Of a stretch of 37,301 nt of DNA, positions 8,789 through 16,923 are shown piece by piece. Where the stretch lies: contig JAJRQB010000010.1 of the NCBI GenBank assembly GCA_024280485.1, forward strand, positions 1-37,301, written 5' to 3'. Each line of letters opens with the position of its first letter. Positions within the stretch are counted from its first letter, which is position 1. The position numbers were made by a program, and so were the translations under genes. This DNA is from Deltaproteobacteria bacterium (GTDB lineage: Bacteria > Desulfobacterota > Desulfuromonadia > Desulfuromonadales > Geopsychrobacteraceae). The notes beneath the pieces were generated by a model. It saw nothing but the letters and a program-made list of their open reading frames with translations, was not told the DNA's origin and ran no database searches.

Positions 8789-10540
8789 ATGACTGGTAAG
8801 GAACGGCTACTACGGGCCCTTGAAAAACGTGGGGTTCGACACATTTTTGGTTATACCGGAGGCGCGATCATGCCGGTATTCGACAGCATGGACAAACTGG
8901 GGATTTTCAAGTTTGTCATGTCCCGACATGAACAAGGTGCCACCTTCATGGCCCAAGGTGTCTCACGCGCCTCCCTTTCGACGGACGATCCGCAGATTGG
9001 GGTCTGCATGGCGACTTCAGGACCAGGCGCGATGAACCTGACCACCGGCATTGCCGATGCCCACATGGATTCGGTGCCAATGATCGCAGTCACTGGTCAG
9101 GTCGCCACCGGAGTCATCGCCACGGACGCCTTCCAGGAGAGCGATGTGGTCGGCGTCATGATGCCGATCTGCAAGCAGACCTACATGCCGCTGGAAGCCG
9201 ACGAGATCGAAAAAACGGTCCATGAAGCTTTCTACGTCGCAACAACTGGGCGCCCTGGCCCTGTTTTACTCGATATCCCTAAAGATGTTCTGAACCAGCA
9301 GGTCAGCAAAGACTACAAGTTTTCCCTGGAAAATTTACGCCCTAACCTGCCTGGCTTCTTCTACCATCCGACTCCGGCACGTGCGCCGGTGAAGAAGGCG
9401 ATTGAGTTGATCAACCGCAGCGAACGTCCGGTGATCTTCTGTGGCCACGGGGTTATCGGTAGCAATGCAGGAAAACTCTTACAGGCATTAGCCGAGAAAG
9501 CCAAAATTCCGGTCGCCTTCACCCTGCATGGGCTCTCCGCCATGCAGGCAGACCACCCCTTAAGTCTCGGCATGATGGGAATGCACGGCACAGTTGAAGC
9601 CAACCGCGCGATCAGCGAAGCTGATCTGCTGATCTCTTTCGGTATGCGCTTTGATGACCGGGTGACGGGCAAACTGAATGAATATGCCCAAAATGCCGAC
9701 GTGATCCACGTTGAAATTGACCCCTCAGAAATCGATAAAAATGTAGCGACAACAGTCGCCATCAATGCCGATGTCTACCGCACTCTGCACGTGCTGGTCG
9801 GAGATCCAATGCTGACAGCCAAACCACGACGGCGCTGGCATGCACGGATTGATGAATTCCGTCAGGTAATGGCAGATGACCTGCGCAAGGAGATTAAGGG
9901 GGGCCTCGGCGACGAGGGTAAACTCCTGATGAAAACGATTGTCAGCCAACTCTCTGACATGACGCAGGGACAGGATATCGTCGTACCTGATGTCGGACAG
10001 CACCAGATGATGGCGGCACGTTTCTACAACTATCAGACGCCTAACAGTTGGTTTGCCTCAGGTGGTGCTGGCACTATGGGGGCTTCACTGCCGATGGCGA
10101 TCGGCGTCAAACTGGTGCGACCCGATGAACGGGTCTGGTCGATCAGTGGTGATGGCGGGTTCCAGATGAATATGCAGGAACTCGGCACAATCATGGAGCA
10201 TAAGATCGACGTTAAAATTGTGATTTTCAACAACGGCTACCTTGGCATGGTCCGCCAGTGGCAGACCCTGTTTTTTGATGGTCGCTACGCTGGCACCCCG
10301 ATGCTGAGCCCCGACTACGGTCAGATCGCATCAGCATACGGTATCCCCTATCGTAAAATCGAAACCCTCGACCAAATCGCACCGGCCATTCAGGAGGCGA
10401 TCGACCTTGAAGGGGCTATTATCCTTGAATTTATCTGTGATCCGTCTGAAGTCATTCTGCCGATGATCCCGGCGGGGGGCGGTTTTGACGACATGATCAT
10501 CAAACGACCGATGCCTCAGAAAAAAGGAGGCAAAAAATGA
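8789..10540 (+). CDS. ilvB: Acetolactate synthase large (catalytic) subunit
   Basis: The enzyme uses thiamine diphosphate to condense two pyruvates to acetolactate, or pyruvate with 2-ketobutyrate, for valine/leucine and isoleucine synthesis. The 583-residue product has the catalytic Glu in SRHEQGA (residue 48), the FAD-domain region with GHGVIGS, and the ThDP motif GDGGF...NNGYLGMVRQWQ from about residue 454. The start is the ATG at 8789 with AAGAGG five bases upstream; the GTG directly before it is too close to that site. The stop overlaps ilvN (ATGA), so translation is coupled. Confidence 0.95.
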   Translation: MTGKERLLRALEKRGVRHIFGYTGGAIMPVFDSMDKLGIFKFVMSRHEQGATFMAQGVSRASLSTDDPQIGVCMATSGPGAMNLTTGIADAHMDSVPMIAVTGQVATGVIATDAFQESDVVGVMMPICKQTYMPLEADEIEKTVHEAFYVATTGRPGPVLLDIPKDVLNQQVSKDYKFSLENLRPNLPGFFYHPTPARAPVKKAIELINRSERPVIFCGHGVIGSNAGKLLQALAEKAKIPVAFTLHGLSAMQADHPLSLGMMGMHGTVEANRAISEADLLISFGMRFDDRVTGKLNEYAQNADVIHVEIDPSEIDKNVATTVAINADVYRTLHVLVGDPMLTAKPRRRWHARIDEFRQVMADDLRKEIKGGLGDEGKLLMKTIVSQLSDMTQGQDIVVPDVGQHQMMAARFYNYQTPNSWFASGGAGTMGASLPMAIGVKLVRPDERVWSISGDGGFQMNMQELGTIMEHKIDVKIVIFNNGYLGMVRQWQTLFFDGRYAGTPMLSPDYGQIASAYGIPYRKIETLDQIAPAIQEAIDLEGAIILEFICDPSEVILPMIPAGGGFDDMIIKRPMPQKKGGKK

Positions 10541-11007
10541 AACGACGCGCAATTCTTGCCTATCTGCTCGATCACCCGGGTGTATTGCAGAAGGTTTCTA
10601 TGTTGATCCGGAAAAAGATGTACAACGTCGATACCCTGACCGTCTGTAAATCACGCAAACCGGGGATCAGTCGCATGACAATTACCCTGCGCGAAGACGA
10701 CGAAGCCAGGGTCAGCCAGGTGATCCACCAGCTTGAAAAGTTCACCGAAGTCATCTCCGCCAAGGAACTCGATACCGATCACAGCTACTGGCGCGAAGCA
10801 GCAATTATCAAACTAGAGATTGACAGCACCCAACTTGAGGCGCTGCACTCCGAGTACAAATTCGAGATTCTCGACCACAAAAACCACGATACCCACATTA
10901 TCCAGATTGCGGGATCAACACGAAAGATCGATGCATTTGTCGCTCAACTCGGCGAGGAACATATTATCGAAATTTCTCGCACTGGAGTGGCCGCACTGGA
11001 GAAATAA
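10537..11007 (+). CDS. ilvN: Acetolactate synthase small (regulatory) subunit
   Basis: The 156-residue protein starts with an ACT domain (DHPGVLQKVSMLIRKK, then YNVDTLTV and SRMTITL) and has a second conserved half (IKLEIDSTQLEAL ... IIEISRTGVAALEK) typical of IlvH/IlvN. It stimulates the large subunit and carries valine feedback. The HPGVL loop, where the first Asn/Asp-Pro-Gly motif is usually NKPGVL, is somewhat divergent. The start overlaps the ilvB stop by four bases and AAAAGGAGG lies upstream inside ilvB. Confidence 0.92.
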   Translation: MKRRAILAYLLDHPGVLQKVSMLIRKKMYNVDTLTVCKSRKPGISRMTITLREDDEARVSQVIHQLEKFTEVISAKELDTDHSYWREAAIIKLEIDSTQLEALHSEYKFEILDHKNHDTHIIQIAGSTRKIDAFVAQLGEEHIIEISRTGVAALEK

Positions 11008-11027
11008 AAACTCTCTCTGTAAAACGC

Positions 11028-11063
11028 AAAAAGCCGGGCCTATTCAAAGGTCCGGCTTTTTTT
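11028..11063 (+). terminator. Rho-independent terminator of ilvBN
   Basis: AAAAAGCCGGGCC, loop TATTCAAA, then GGTCCGGCTTTTTTT, 20 bases after the ilvN stop. The arm has one G-T pair. Confidence 0.9.
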
Positions 11064-11094
11064 ATTCTAGAAATGACAGACATCACAATCCAGG

Positions 11095-11211
11095 CGGATC
11101 AAAAGTGTCCATATGCAAGGCACCCGCAGCCTGAAGAGTAAGGCGTAGCACTAGCTACGTTGCAACAATGAAGGTAAGGGTAACGCCGCAGATGGGCGGT
11201 TTTCATCCGGC
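11095..11211. repeat. Palindromic intergenic element, single copy in window
   Basis: The ~117 bp between the ilvN terminator and the pepA stop centres on a perfect hairpin CGTAGC-ACTA-GCTACG (in the sequence AAGGCGTAGCACTAGCTACG), flanked by GCACCCGCAGCC and GCCGCAGATGGGCGG. The layout recalls the elements at 15219 and 18165 but the sequence differs. It is probably a repeat family of this genome; no second copy is in the window. Confidence 0.4.
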
Positions 11212-12705
11212 CTAGCACTGCCTGCGAAGATATTCAACCAGCAGCCTCACCCCCACCCCGGTACCACCCTTGGGCAACCCGGGAGTATTCTTATCGGCCC
11301 AGGCGGTCCCTGCAATATCGAGATGGGCCCAGGTATAATCTTCGGCAAACTGTTTAAGGAAGGCTGCAGCCGTGATAGTCCCTGCTGGCCGCCCACCGCT
11401 ATTCTTGATATCGCCAAAATCTCCCTTGATCTGTGCGTCATACTCTTCCCACAAAGGTAACTGCCAGAGGCGATCACCACAGCGCTCACCCGCCTTAATC
11501 AATTCTCGAATCAACCCTTCGTGGTTACCAAGGACGGCACTGGCATGACTCCCGAGGGCGATAATACAAGCGCCGGTCAAGGTTGCCAGATCGATGACCA
11601 CTCGTGGCTTGTACTGTCCGACCCAGGTCAAGGCATCGGCCAGGATAAGACGGCCCTCTGCATCTGTGTTGAGGACTTCGATCGTCTTGCCCGACAGCGA
11701 AGTCAGAACATCCCCCGGCCGATAGGCGGTGCCCGAAGCCAGGTTCTCAACAGCAGGGACGACTGCGACCAGATTGACGGGCAGCTTCAGTTCCGCCACG
11801 GCCTGCATCGCACCCAAAACTGCGGCACCACCAGCCATGTCCATCTTCATCTCTTCCATCTTATCCGCCGGTTTCAACGAAATGCCACCGGAATCAAAGA
11901 CCACTCCCTTGCCGACCAGAGCAACAGGTCGTTCGTCTTTTGTGCCGCCATGATATTCAAGAACGATTAAATAAGGATCACGCACGCTGCCTTGAGCAAC
12001 AGCCAACAATGCACCAAACCCCTGCTTCTCAAGTTCGGCTCGCGGCAGAAGAGTACAACGTAGCCCCTGATCTTTTGCAATCTGCTGCGCAGTGTCAGCA
12101 AGAAGCTGCGGGGACTTGTAATTTCCCGGCAGATTGACCAGATCACGCGCTAGACAGATGCCGCGACAAATGGCCTCAGCCTCACGAACAGCTTCTTCAG
12201 CGGCGAGCTTATCCCGTGACGAACCAATCAACAGTGACGCAGTCTGCAGAGGAGCTACAGCATCGGCTGTTTTTTCACGGTAGGTATCGAAACGGTACCC
12301 TGCGAGTAATAGCCCCTCGGAGATCGCTGCGATCCCCGCCATTTCGGCACCCTTACTGAAATGTAATAAATTCGTATCGATAAGGCAGCGAGCAATTCGT
12401 CTTTCGGTCAGGTAGGCCGCAACCTGACTGCTAAAATTGCGCAGTCCAATGGCATTGGTCTGTCGCTTTGATCCGAGGCCGACCAACAAAAATCGTTCAC
12501 AGCCTCCCTCACCGGCATGCAGCAGTAATGCTTCACCTTTTTTGCCACTGAACTCTTTGTTTCGAAATGCTTTCTGCAGTCGCCCCTGAAGTAATGCATC
12601 AAGTTCAGAGAAAGAATTTTTCAAACGCCCTTCATAGGCTGGCAACACCAGACAGGCTGTCTTCTGCTTTAATGGATTTCCAACTTTAATGGAGATTTTC
12701 GTCAC
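11212..12705 (-). CDS. pepA: Leucyl aminopeptidase (M17 family)
   Basis: This is a cytosolic di-metal aminopeptidase that removes N-terminal residues. The 497-residue product has the M17 metal and catalytic motifs GKGVVFDSGGISLKP, KMDMAGGAAVLG and the signature NTDAEGRLILADAL, plus the ALGSHASAVLGN loop. The start is GTG at 12705, with a G-rich site (AGGGGG) six bases upstream. It is alone on its strand here, between ilvN and a divergently transcribed lipoprotein gene. In some bacteria PepA also binds DNA; nothing here shows that. Confidence 0.95.
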   Translation of the reverse strand: MTKISIKVGNPLKQKTACLVLPAYEGRLKNSFSELDALLQGRLQKAFRNKEFSGKKGEALLLHAGEGGCERFLLVGLGSKRQTNAIGLRNFSSQVAAYLTERRIARCLIDTNLLHFSKGAEMAGIAAISEGLLLAGYRFDTYREKTADAVAPLQTASLLIGSSRDKLAAEEAVREAEAICRGICLARDLVNLPGNYKSPQLLADTAQQIAKDQGLRCTLLPRAELEKQGFGALLAVAQGSVRDPYLIVLEYHGGTKDERPVALVGKGVVFDSGGISLKPADKMEEMKMDMAGGAAVLGAMQAVAELKLPVNLVAVVPAVENLASGTAYRPGDVLTSLSGKTIEVLNTDAEGRLILADALTWVGQYKPRVVIDLATLTGACIIALGSHASAVLGNHEGLIRELIKAGERCGDRLWQLPLWEEYDAQIKGDFGDIKNSGGRPAGTITAAAFLKQFAEDYTWAHLDIAGTAWADKNTPGLPKGGTGVGVRLLVEYLRRQC

Positions 12706-12885
12706 AAGGACCCCCTGAGGTTCAGTTAGATGTTAAATCAGACTATCGCTTTTATAATTCTGGCCCAGTCCTACGTCGCTGATTAAAGTTTGGCGCATTT
12801 TTGACAAACTGATCAGCGCGGCTACAATTGATATCATTTTCAATATAGGCCACCCCTGTTTGCATAGTTTTAAGGAGATTACCCC

Positions 12886-13716
12886 ATGCGCCCATTACTG
12901 CTCTGTTGCCTGATTTCTCTGCTACTGCTTCCGGCTTGCGTACCAAAGATACAAACAACCGCCACCGGTGGTCAGGTGATCACAACAATGATCGATGGTC
13001 ATGGCCATACCGGTATCAGCGGCAAAATCCTGCTCAAGACCTATGCTTCACCAATGTCGGGGGCCTTTATCAATATCTATCCCGACACAATCACGAACCT
13101 GCTCGGCCCCTCGGAATATTTATCGGCACCAACCGGTGAAGATGGAAGTTACAGCATTGATGTTCCACCCGGCAACTATTATGTCGTGGCGCGAAAAAGA
13201 ACCAGCGGTTTATCAAATGGTGCACTGACAACCGGAGACTACTATTCGGATTATCAACGGATTCTTGCGCGAGTCGCTGATGGCAAACTGACTCAGGTTA
13301 ATCTAGAGATGGTTCAGATTAAATCATCAATGTTTTTCAAAAAAGATCTTTCCGACACGAAAACCGACACTGGAATCCGCGGGGTTCTTATCGATCAGAA
13401 GGGCAACCCCGTCCCTGGTGGTTTCGCCATCGCCTACACTGATAACAACCTGCAGCGTCTCCCCGAGTTCGCATCCACCCTGACTAATCAGAAGGGGGAG
13501 TTCACACTTTATCTGCCGAAGGGCGGCAGCTATTTTCTGGCCGCTCGGATTCGCGCCTGGGACATGCCACACGAAGGCGAACCCTACGGTAAATATGGCG
13601 GGGAGAATCCGCAGGAACTAAAGATCAAAGACAACAGTTTTGTCGAAGGAATCACAATAGAGATGGCCCCATTCAGCGGAACCTATAAAGAGATGAAGAA
13701 TCAGCGGCCATTTTAA
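12886..13716 (+). CDS. Lipoprotein with two carboxypeptidase-regulatory-like domains
   Basis: AAGGAG lies eight bases before the ATG. The 276-residue product starts with a lipoprotein signal: a hydrophobic stretch then LLPAC, with the lipidated Cys at 18. Two beta-sandwich repeats follow, about residues 40-140 and 160-270, each with a GEDGSYSIDVPPGNYYVVARK or QKGEFTLYLPKGGSYFLAAR-like segment as in CarboxypepD_reg domains (PF13620 type). The residue after Cys is Val, so outer-membrane sorting is likely. The function is not known; such domains often bind ligands or hold envelope complexes. Single gene with its own upstream region. Confidence 0.7.
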   Translation: MRPLLLCCLISLLLLPACVPKIQTTATGGQVITTMIDGHGHTGISGKILLKTYASPMSGAFINIYPDTITNLLGPSEYLSAPTGEDGSYSIDVPPGNYYVVARKRTSGLSNGALTTGDYYSDYQRILARVADGKLTQVNLEMVQIKSSMFFKKDLSDTKTDTGIRGVLIDQKGNPVPGGFAIAYTDNNLQRLPEFASTLTNQKGEFTLYLPKGGSYFLAARIRAWDMPHEGEPYGKYGGENPQELKIKDNSFVEGITIEMAPFSGTYKEMKNQRPF

Positions 13717-13723
13717 CAAAGTG

Positions 13724-13854
13724 CCCTTCTCCCTGAGGGAGAAGGTGGCCGAAGGCCGGATGAGGGGGGACAGGGGACAGGCCCTAATTGCCACGGCTTC
13801 CCCCCTCACCCTAGCCCTCTCCTTTAGGCCCTGTGGGTCCTCAGGGAGAGGGGA
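13724..13854. repeat. Interspersed palindromic repeat (CCCTTCTCCCTGAGGGAG type), copy 2
   Basis: The first ~45 bp are nearly identical to copy 1 (8503-8609): CCCTTCTCCCTGAGGGAGAA then GGTGGCCGAAGGCCGGATGA. The 3' arm (CCCCCTCACCCTAGCCCTCT ... TCAGGGAGAGGGGA) is complementary. The centre is longer than in copy 1. It lies between convergent genes and may act as a terminator for both. Confidence 0.75.
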
Positions 13855-13890
13855 TTTAAACCTCTCGCCTCGCGTTTCTCGGTTCAGTGT

Positions 13891-15198
13891 TTAAAGCCCT
13901 GAACTGGTCAGCGAATCTGTAATCGCCATCTCCTTCATGCGCAACGCCATCCGCTGACGGATCAACGTCGGGATCTCAACATGCATACATCCCGCGCAAC
14001 TGTACAGCTTACAAGCTTGCATCCTTTGCAAAGCGTTAGCACCGGCACTCGGGAGCCAACGAACATCCTCGGGCATCAGGTAGTTGCGCTCTTCCCCCTT
14101 AATCAAATTTCTGAGCTCCCGGCGAGGATCGAAAATTCGACCCTGAAGACTCAGATCCTCCTGCATTTCCAGATGATAACCTTGATGACTGTCGACACAA
14201 AATTGCACCACAATTTCTGGAGAAAGCTCTCGGATCATCTCAAGTCCTTGACGTAATCGGCCGTCTGGGTCGAGCTGAACCTGCTTATCAACAACCTCTA
14301 GATCGCCCATATTTTGCGGATCAGGATATGGCGGCAGACCACCGAGCCCGACAATCACCCGCCGGTCATCGGTACTGGTACCCACATAACCATGCACATC
14401 AACGATTAAGACTGGAGCTGGCCCTGGAAAAAGTTTAATGAATTCGCAGAGCCTCTCCTCCTGCTTATAGCAGTACGGATGGCCACTGGCGTCGACGTAT
14501 GGATAGATGACATCAATATTGCTGGGATTAAGAGGAACCCCCCAGGCTTTCAGTTTATGCAGGTTCTGGTCGGTCAGAGGTTCGCGACCCGAAAAGCCGA
14601 GGTTGATAATTGCCCCGCGCGCACGACCTTCACGTAGAAAATAAAGGGCGACTTCAAGGGTATGGGGATCGTATGGGCCATGACTGACGGTTAACAATGG
14701 AAGTTCTAAGTCAGGGCAGTCTACCTGTATCAGCAGGCTCCCCCCCGCATCATCGGCTATATAACGACTACTGAACCCGACTAACAGCCCAGGACAAGGA
14801 GTCCAGTCGCAGGTTTCCACTGGCAGACCGCCAAAAACCCGCGTCAACACCTGCTCACGCCAACTCGGCACAAAACGGATGGTCCGTTCCGGCAGTCGAT
14901 AATAGACGTAGTAACGTTTTTTATCGAGGTAGACCCGCGCTTGAAGTTCGATCAGCAACTGCCGATTATAATTATTCTGGGTGGTGTGCAACAGCCGTTC
15001 GGTCAGATCGACCATGCCGTCGAAGGCCTCATCCGGTAATTCGACCAGCTCAACCCGCTTAAGGCCACGATAATCCTCCCCGCCGATCTCGACCTCAAGT
15101 CGGTTGAGATGACGTTTGAAGGGTGCGGCCGCGTCGACGGTAAAATCGCTGACGAAAAGTGGCGAGATTGTTTTTTTAGAGTGATTTTCTACAGCCAT
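13891..15198 (-). CDS. Uncharacterised protein, possible N-formylglutamate amidohydrolase-like hydrolase
   Basis: The 435-residue soluble protein has no signal peptide. A C-terminal portion contains VSHGPYDPHTLEVALYFLREGRARGAIINLGFSG split by loops, VDVHGYVGT, VDSHQGYHLEM and finally CMHVEIPTLIRQRMAL. The order of a first His, a DxHG motif and a late HVEI resembles the zinc-binding layout of N-formylglutamate amidohydrolases (PF05013), which is the basis for the suggestion. The N-terminal ~150 residues are not recognised. Several Cys lie near the end (CKLYSCAGCMH), which could bind a metal. It has its own strand unit ahead of mnmH with a repeat element between them. The exact reaction is unknown. 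Confidence 0.45.
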   Translation of the reverse strand: MAVENHSKKTISPLFVSDFTVDAAAPFKRHLNRLEVEIGGEDYRGLKRVELVELPDEAFDGMVDLTERLLHTTQNNYNRQLLIELQARVYLDKKRYYVYYRLPERTIRFVPSWREQVLTRVFGGLPVETCDWTPCPGLLVGFSSRYIADDAGGSLLIQVDCPDLELPLLTVSHGPYDPHTLEVALYFLREGRARGAIINLGFSGREPLTDQNLHKLKAWGVPLNPSNIDVIYPYVDASGHPYCYKQEERLCEFIKLFPGPAPVLIVDVHGYVGTSTDDRRVIVGLGGLPPYPDPQNMGDLEVVDKQVQLDPDGRLRQGLEMIRELSPEIVVQFCVDSHQGYHLEMQEDLSLQGRIFDPRRELRNLIKGEERNYLMPEDVRWLPSAGANALQRMQACKLYSCAGCMHVEIPTLIRQRMALRMKEMAITDSLTSSGL

Positions 15199-15218
15199 AG
15201 TAGACAGGATAACCTGCT

Positions 15219-15381
15219 AGGAACCTGTCCGACAATAGGGCCGAAGCGAAAATTCAGAAGTTTGAGGTCAGATTTTAGCTCGTTTGCGGGCTCATAGCCG
15301 TAGCTATGGGGCAAAAAGGAGCTGAGATATGGACCAAACTGCTGAATTTGCAGCCGGTTCTGAATTGTCGGACAGGCTCCT
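15219..15381. repeat. 163-bp palindromic intergenic element, copy 1
   Basis: The ends AGGAACCTGTCCGACAAT and ATTGTCGGACAGGCTCCT are inverted repeats with one mismatch over 18 bp. The interior has TTTTAGCTCGTTTGCGGGCT, the hairpin CATAG-CCGTAG-CTATG and CAAAAAGGAGCTG; TAGCTC and GAGCT pair across it. A related copy lies at 18165-18328. It codes for nothing credible and has no transposase, like a MITE or large REP element. Confidence 0.75.
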
Positions 15382-15410
15382 CGAAGGGCCATCGCAAGAG
15401 TGGACGAATT

Positions 15411-16577
15411 TCAATTCTGCAGAAGCTCGGAAATTGCCCTTTTGAGATCGGTCACCCCGGTATCAAGGTCGTCAACCCGAATCTCAACCCGGCGCGCCGG
15501 AAGAGTATGCAGGTAAAGCGGGTCGTAGTAGTCGACCATCAACTTCCGGGTCAGTTCTTCCCACTTTTTTTCATGCAAGAGTTTCAACAGATCTGCAACA
15601 GCAGAATTCCCAAGCCGCTCTTTCAGCGCACGCAGGGGCGGTTCGAATGCTGCGGCAAGATCATCGCGCGCGGGATAATCATCAAGAATCACTCGCACTC
15701 TATAATCGAGTGAAGCGTCAACCCAAAGACTGGGCTGCTCCTGCAGCGCCTTGTAAAAACGTGGGGGAACAACCAATCGGCCGATATGCCGGCTCTCCCC
15801 CTCAGTCAGTAAGTAATTAGCACCACGCTGCTCTTCTAATTGATCCCAGAGCCGAGCCTCAAACATCTTCTGTCCAGGCTGCTCTCCCAGACCCAGACCG
15901 CCAAAAGCGCTGCCGCGATGATTAGCCAAACCCTCAAGATCGATAACCGGATATTTTTCAGTTGCTAGGCGATGAAGTAACAGAGTCTTGCCAACACCGG
16001 TCAGACCTCGCACCACCAGAACTTTGCCGAAATCGGTCTGTTCAAAATAATCTATCACCTTGCGGCGAAAAGCCTTGTGCCCACCACTCAACTGGCGCGC
16101 AGGAATCCCTCCCAGATTGAGAAAAGAGGTCATCGCCAGAGATCGCATCCCTCCCCGCCAGCAAAAAACTACGGCCGGAGGAGAATCTGGATGACGTGCG
16201 TTTTCAATCTTCCAGAGCATTTCTGGAATTTTCGGAGCTACAATCTCAATCCCGCGCCGGCGAGCATCGCGTCGTCCCACCTCTTTATAGAGAGTCCCGA
16301 TCTCTGCTCGCTCCACATCATCCAAAACCGGGACGTTGATCGCACCGGGGATGGTCGCTTCAGCAAATTCAGCAGGTGAGCGCACGTCAACTAACAAGGC
16401 GCCACGCTGACGAAGTTTCAGGGCTTGATCGAGATCGATAACATCTTGCAAAGAGAGTCCCTTCAGCGCTATATGGTTTGGGTCAAAGTTCAAGGTCGAG
16501 GGCGTACAGGAGCCGTTTTTAGCACTTACACCCTCATGTCGACAAGGGTGAATCGGCAAGAAAGCATGCTTTTTCAT
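15411..16577 (-). CDS. mnmH: tRNA 2-selenouridine synthase
   Basis: MnmH (SelU/YbbB) uses selenophosphate to change 2-thiouridine to 2-selenouridine at the wobble base of tRNA-Lys, -Glu and -Gln, via a geranylated intermediate. The N-terminal rhodanese domain has LLVDVRSPAEF and the active loop CWRGGMRS (Cys139). The C-terminal P-loop is GLTGVGKT (191-198). Length is normal for the family. The start is uncertain: the ATG at 16577 has no ribosome site, while a TTG at 16451 has AAGGGA five bases upstream and would put the rhodanese domain about 20 residues from the start, as in E. coli. The gene implies selenophosphate supply in this organism. Its substrates tRNA-Lys(TTT) and tRNA-Glu(TTC) are encoded at 3.7-3.9 kb. 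Confidence 0.93.
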   Translation of the reverse strand: MKKHAFLPIHPCRHEGVSAKNGSCTPSTLNFDPNHIALKGLSLQDVIDLDQALKLRQRGALLVDVRSPAEFAEATIPGAINVPVLDDVERAEIGTLYKEVGRRDARRRGIEIVAPKIPEMLWKIENARHPDSPPAVVFCWRGGMRSLAMTSFLNLGGIPARQLSGGHKAFRRKVIDYFEQTDFGKVLVVRGLTGVGKTLLLHRLATEKYPVIDLEGLANHRGSAFGGLGLGEQPGQKMFEARLWDQLEEQRGANYLLTEGESRHIGRLVVPPRFYKALQEQPSLWVDASLDYRVRVILDDYPARDDLAAAFEPPLRALKERLGNSAVADLLKLLHEKKWEELTRKLMVDYYDPLYLHTLPARRVEIRVDDLDTGVTDLKRAISELLQN

Positions 16578-16596
16578 ATAATTTTAAATTAAGTGG

Positions 16597-16625
16597 TTGA
16601 CCTGCGTCAGTCAATCGGTTAGTTT
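16597..16625 (+). promoter_or_regulatory. Possible promoter of initiator tRNA
   Basis: TTGACC (16597-16602) is followed after 17 bases by TAGTTT (16620-16625), 12 bases before the tRNA 5' end. The -35 box is good, the -10 box weak. Confidence 0.4.
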
Positions 16626-16637
16626 CCGTCACGTTGT

Positions 16638-16714
<77 letters not shown>

Positions 16715-16722
16715 AAAAAATC

Positions 16723-16756
16723 AAGGGAATCCGCTTTTGCGGGTTCCCTTTTTAAT
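16723..16756 (+). terminator. Rho-independent terminator after tRNA-fMet
   Basis: AAGGGAATCCGC, loop TTTT, GCGGGTTCCCTTTTT, then an AT-rich tail; nine bases after the CCA end. Confidence 0.9.
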
Positions 16757-16923
16757 TTTTGAAATCCTGCCTGCCTTTACGACTTATCACTCAAAACTCT
16801 AATATTATTTTCTTTTCTGATTTTTCCTTTGATCTCATGGAGATTTGCACATTATCCATCTATCTGCTAATTTTCTTCAAATCGCCGGTAAAGCTGCCCG
16901 TTGCCCATTGACAGGATCAGATC

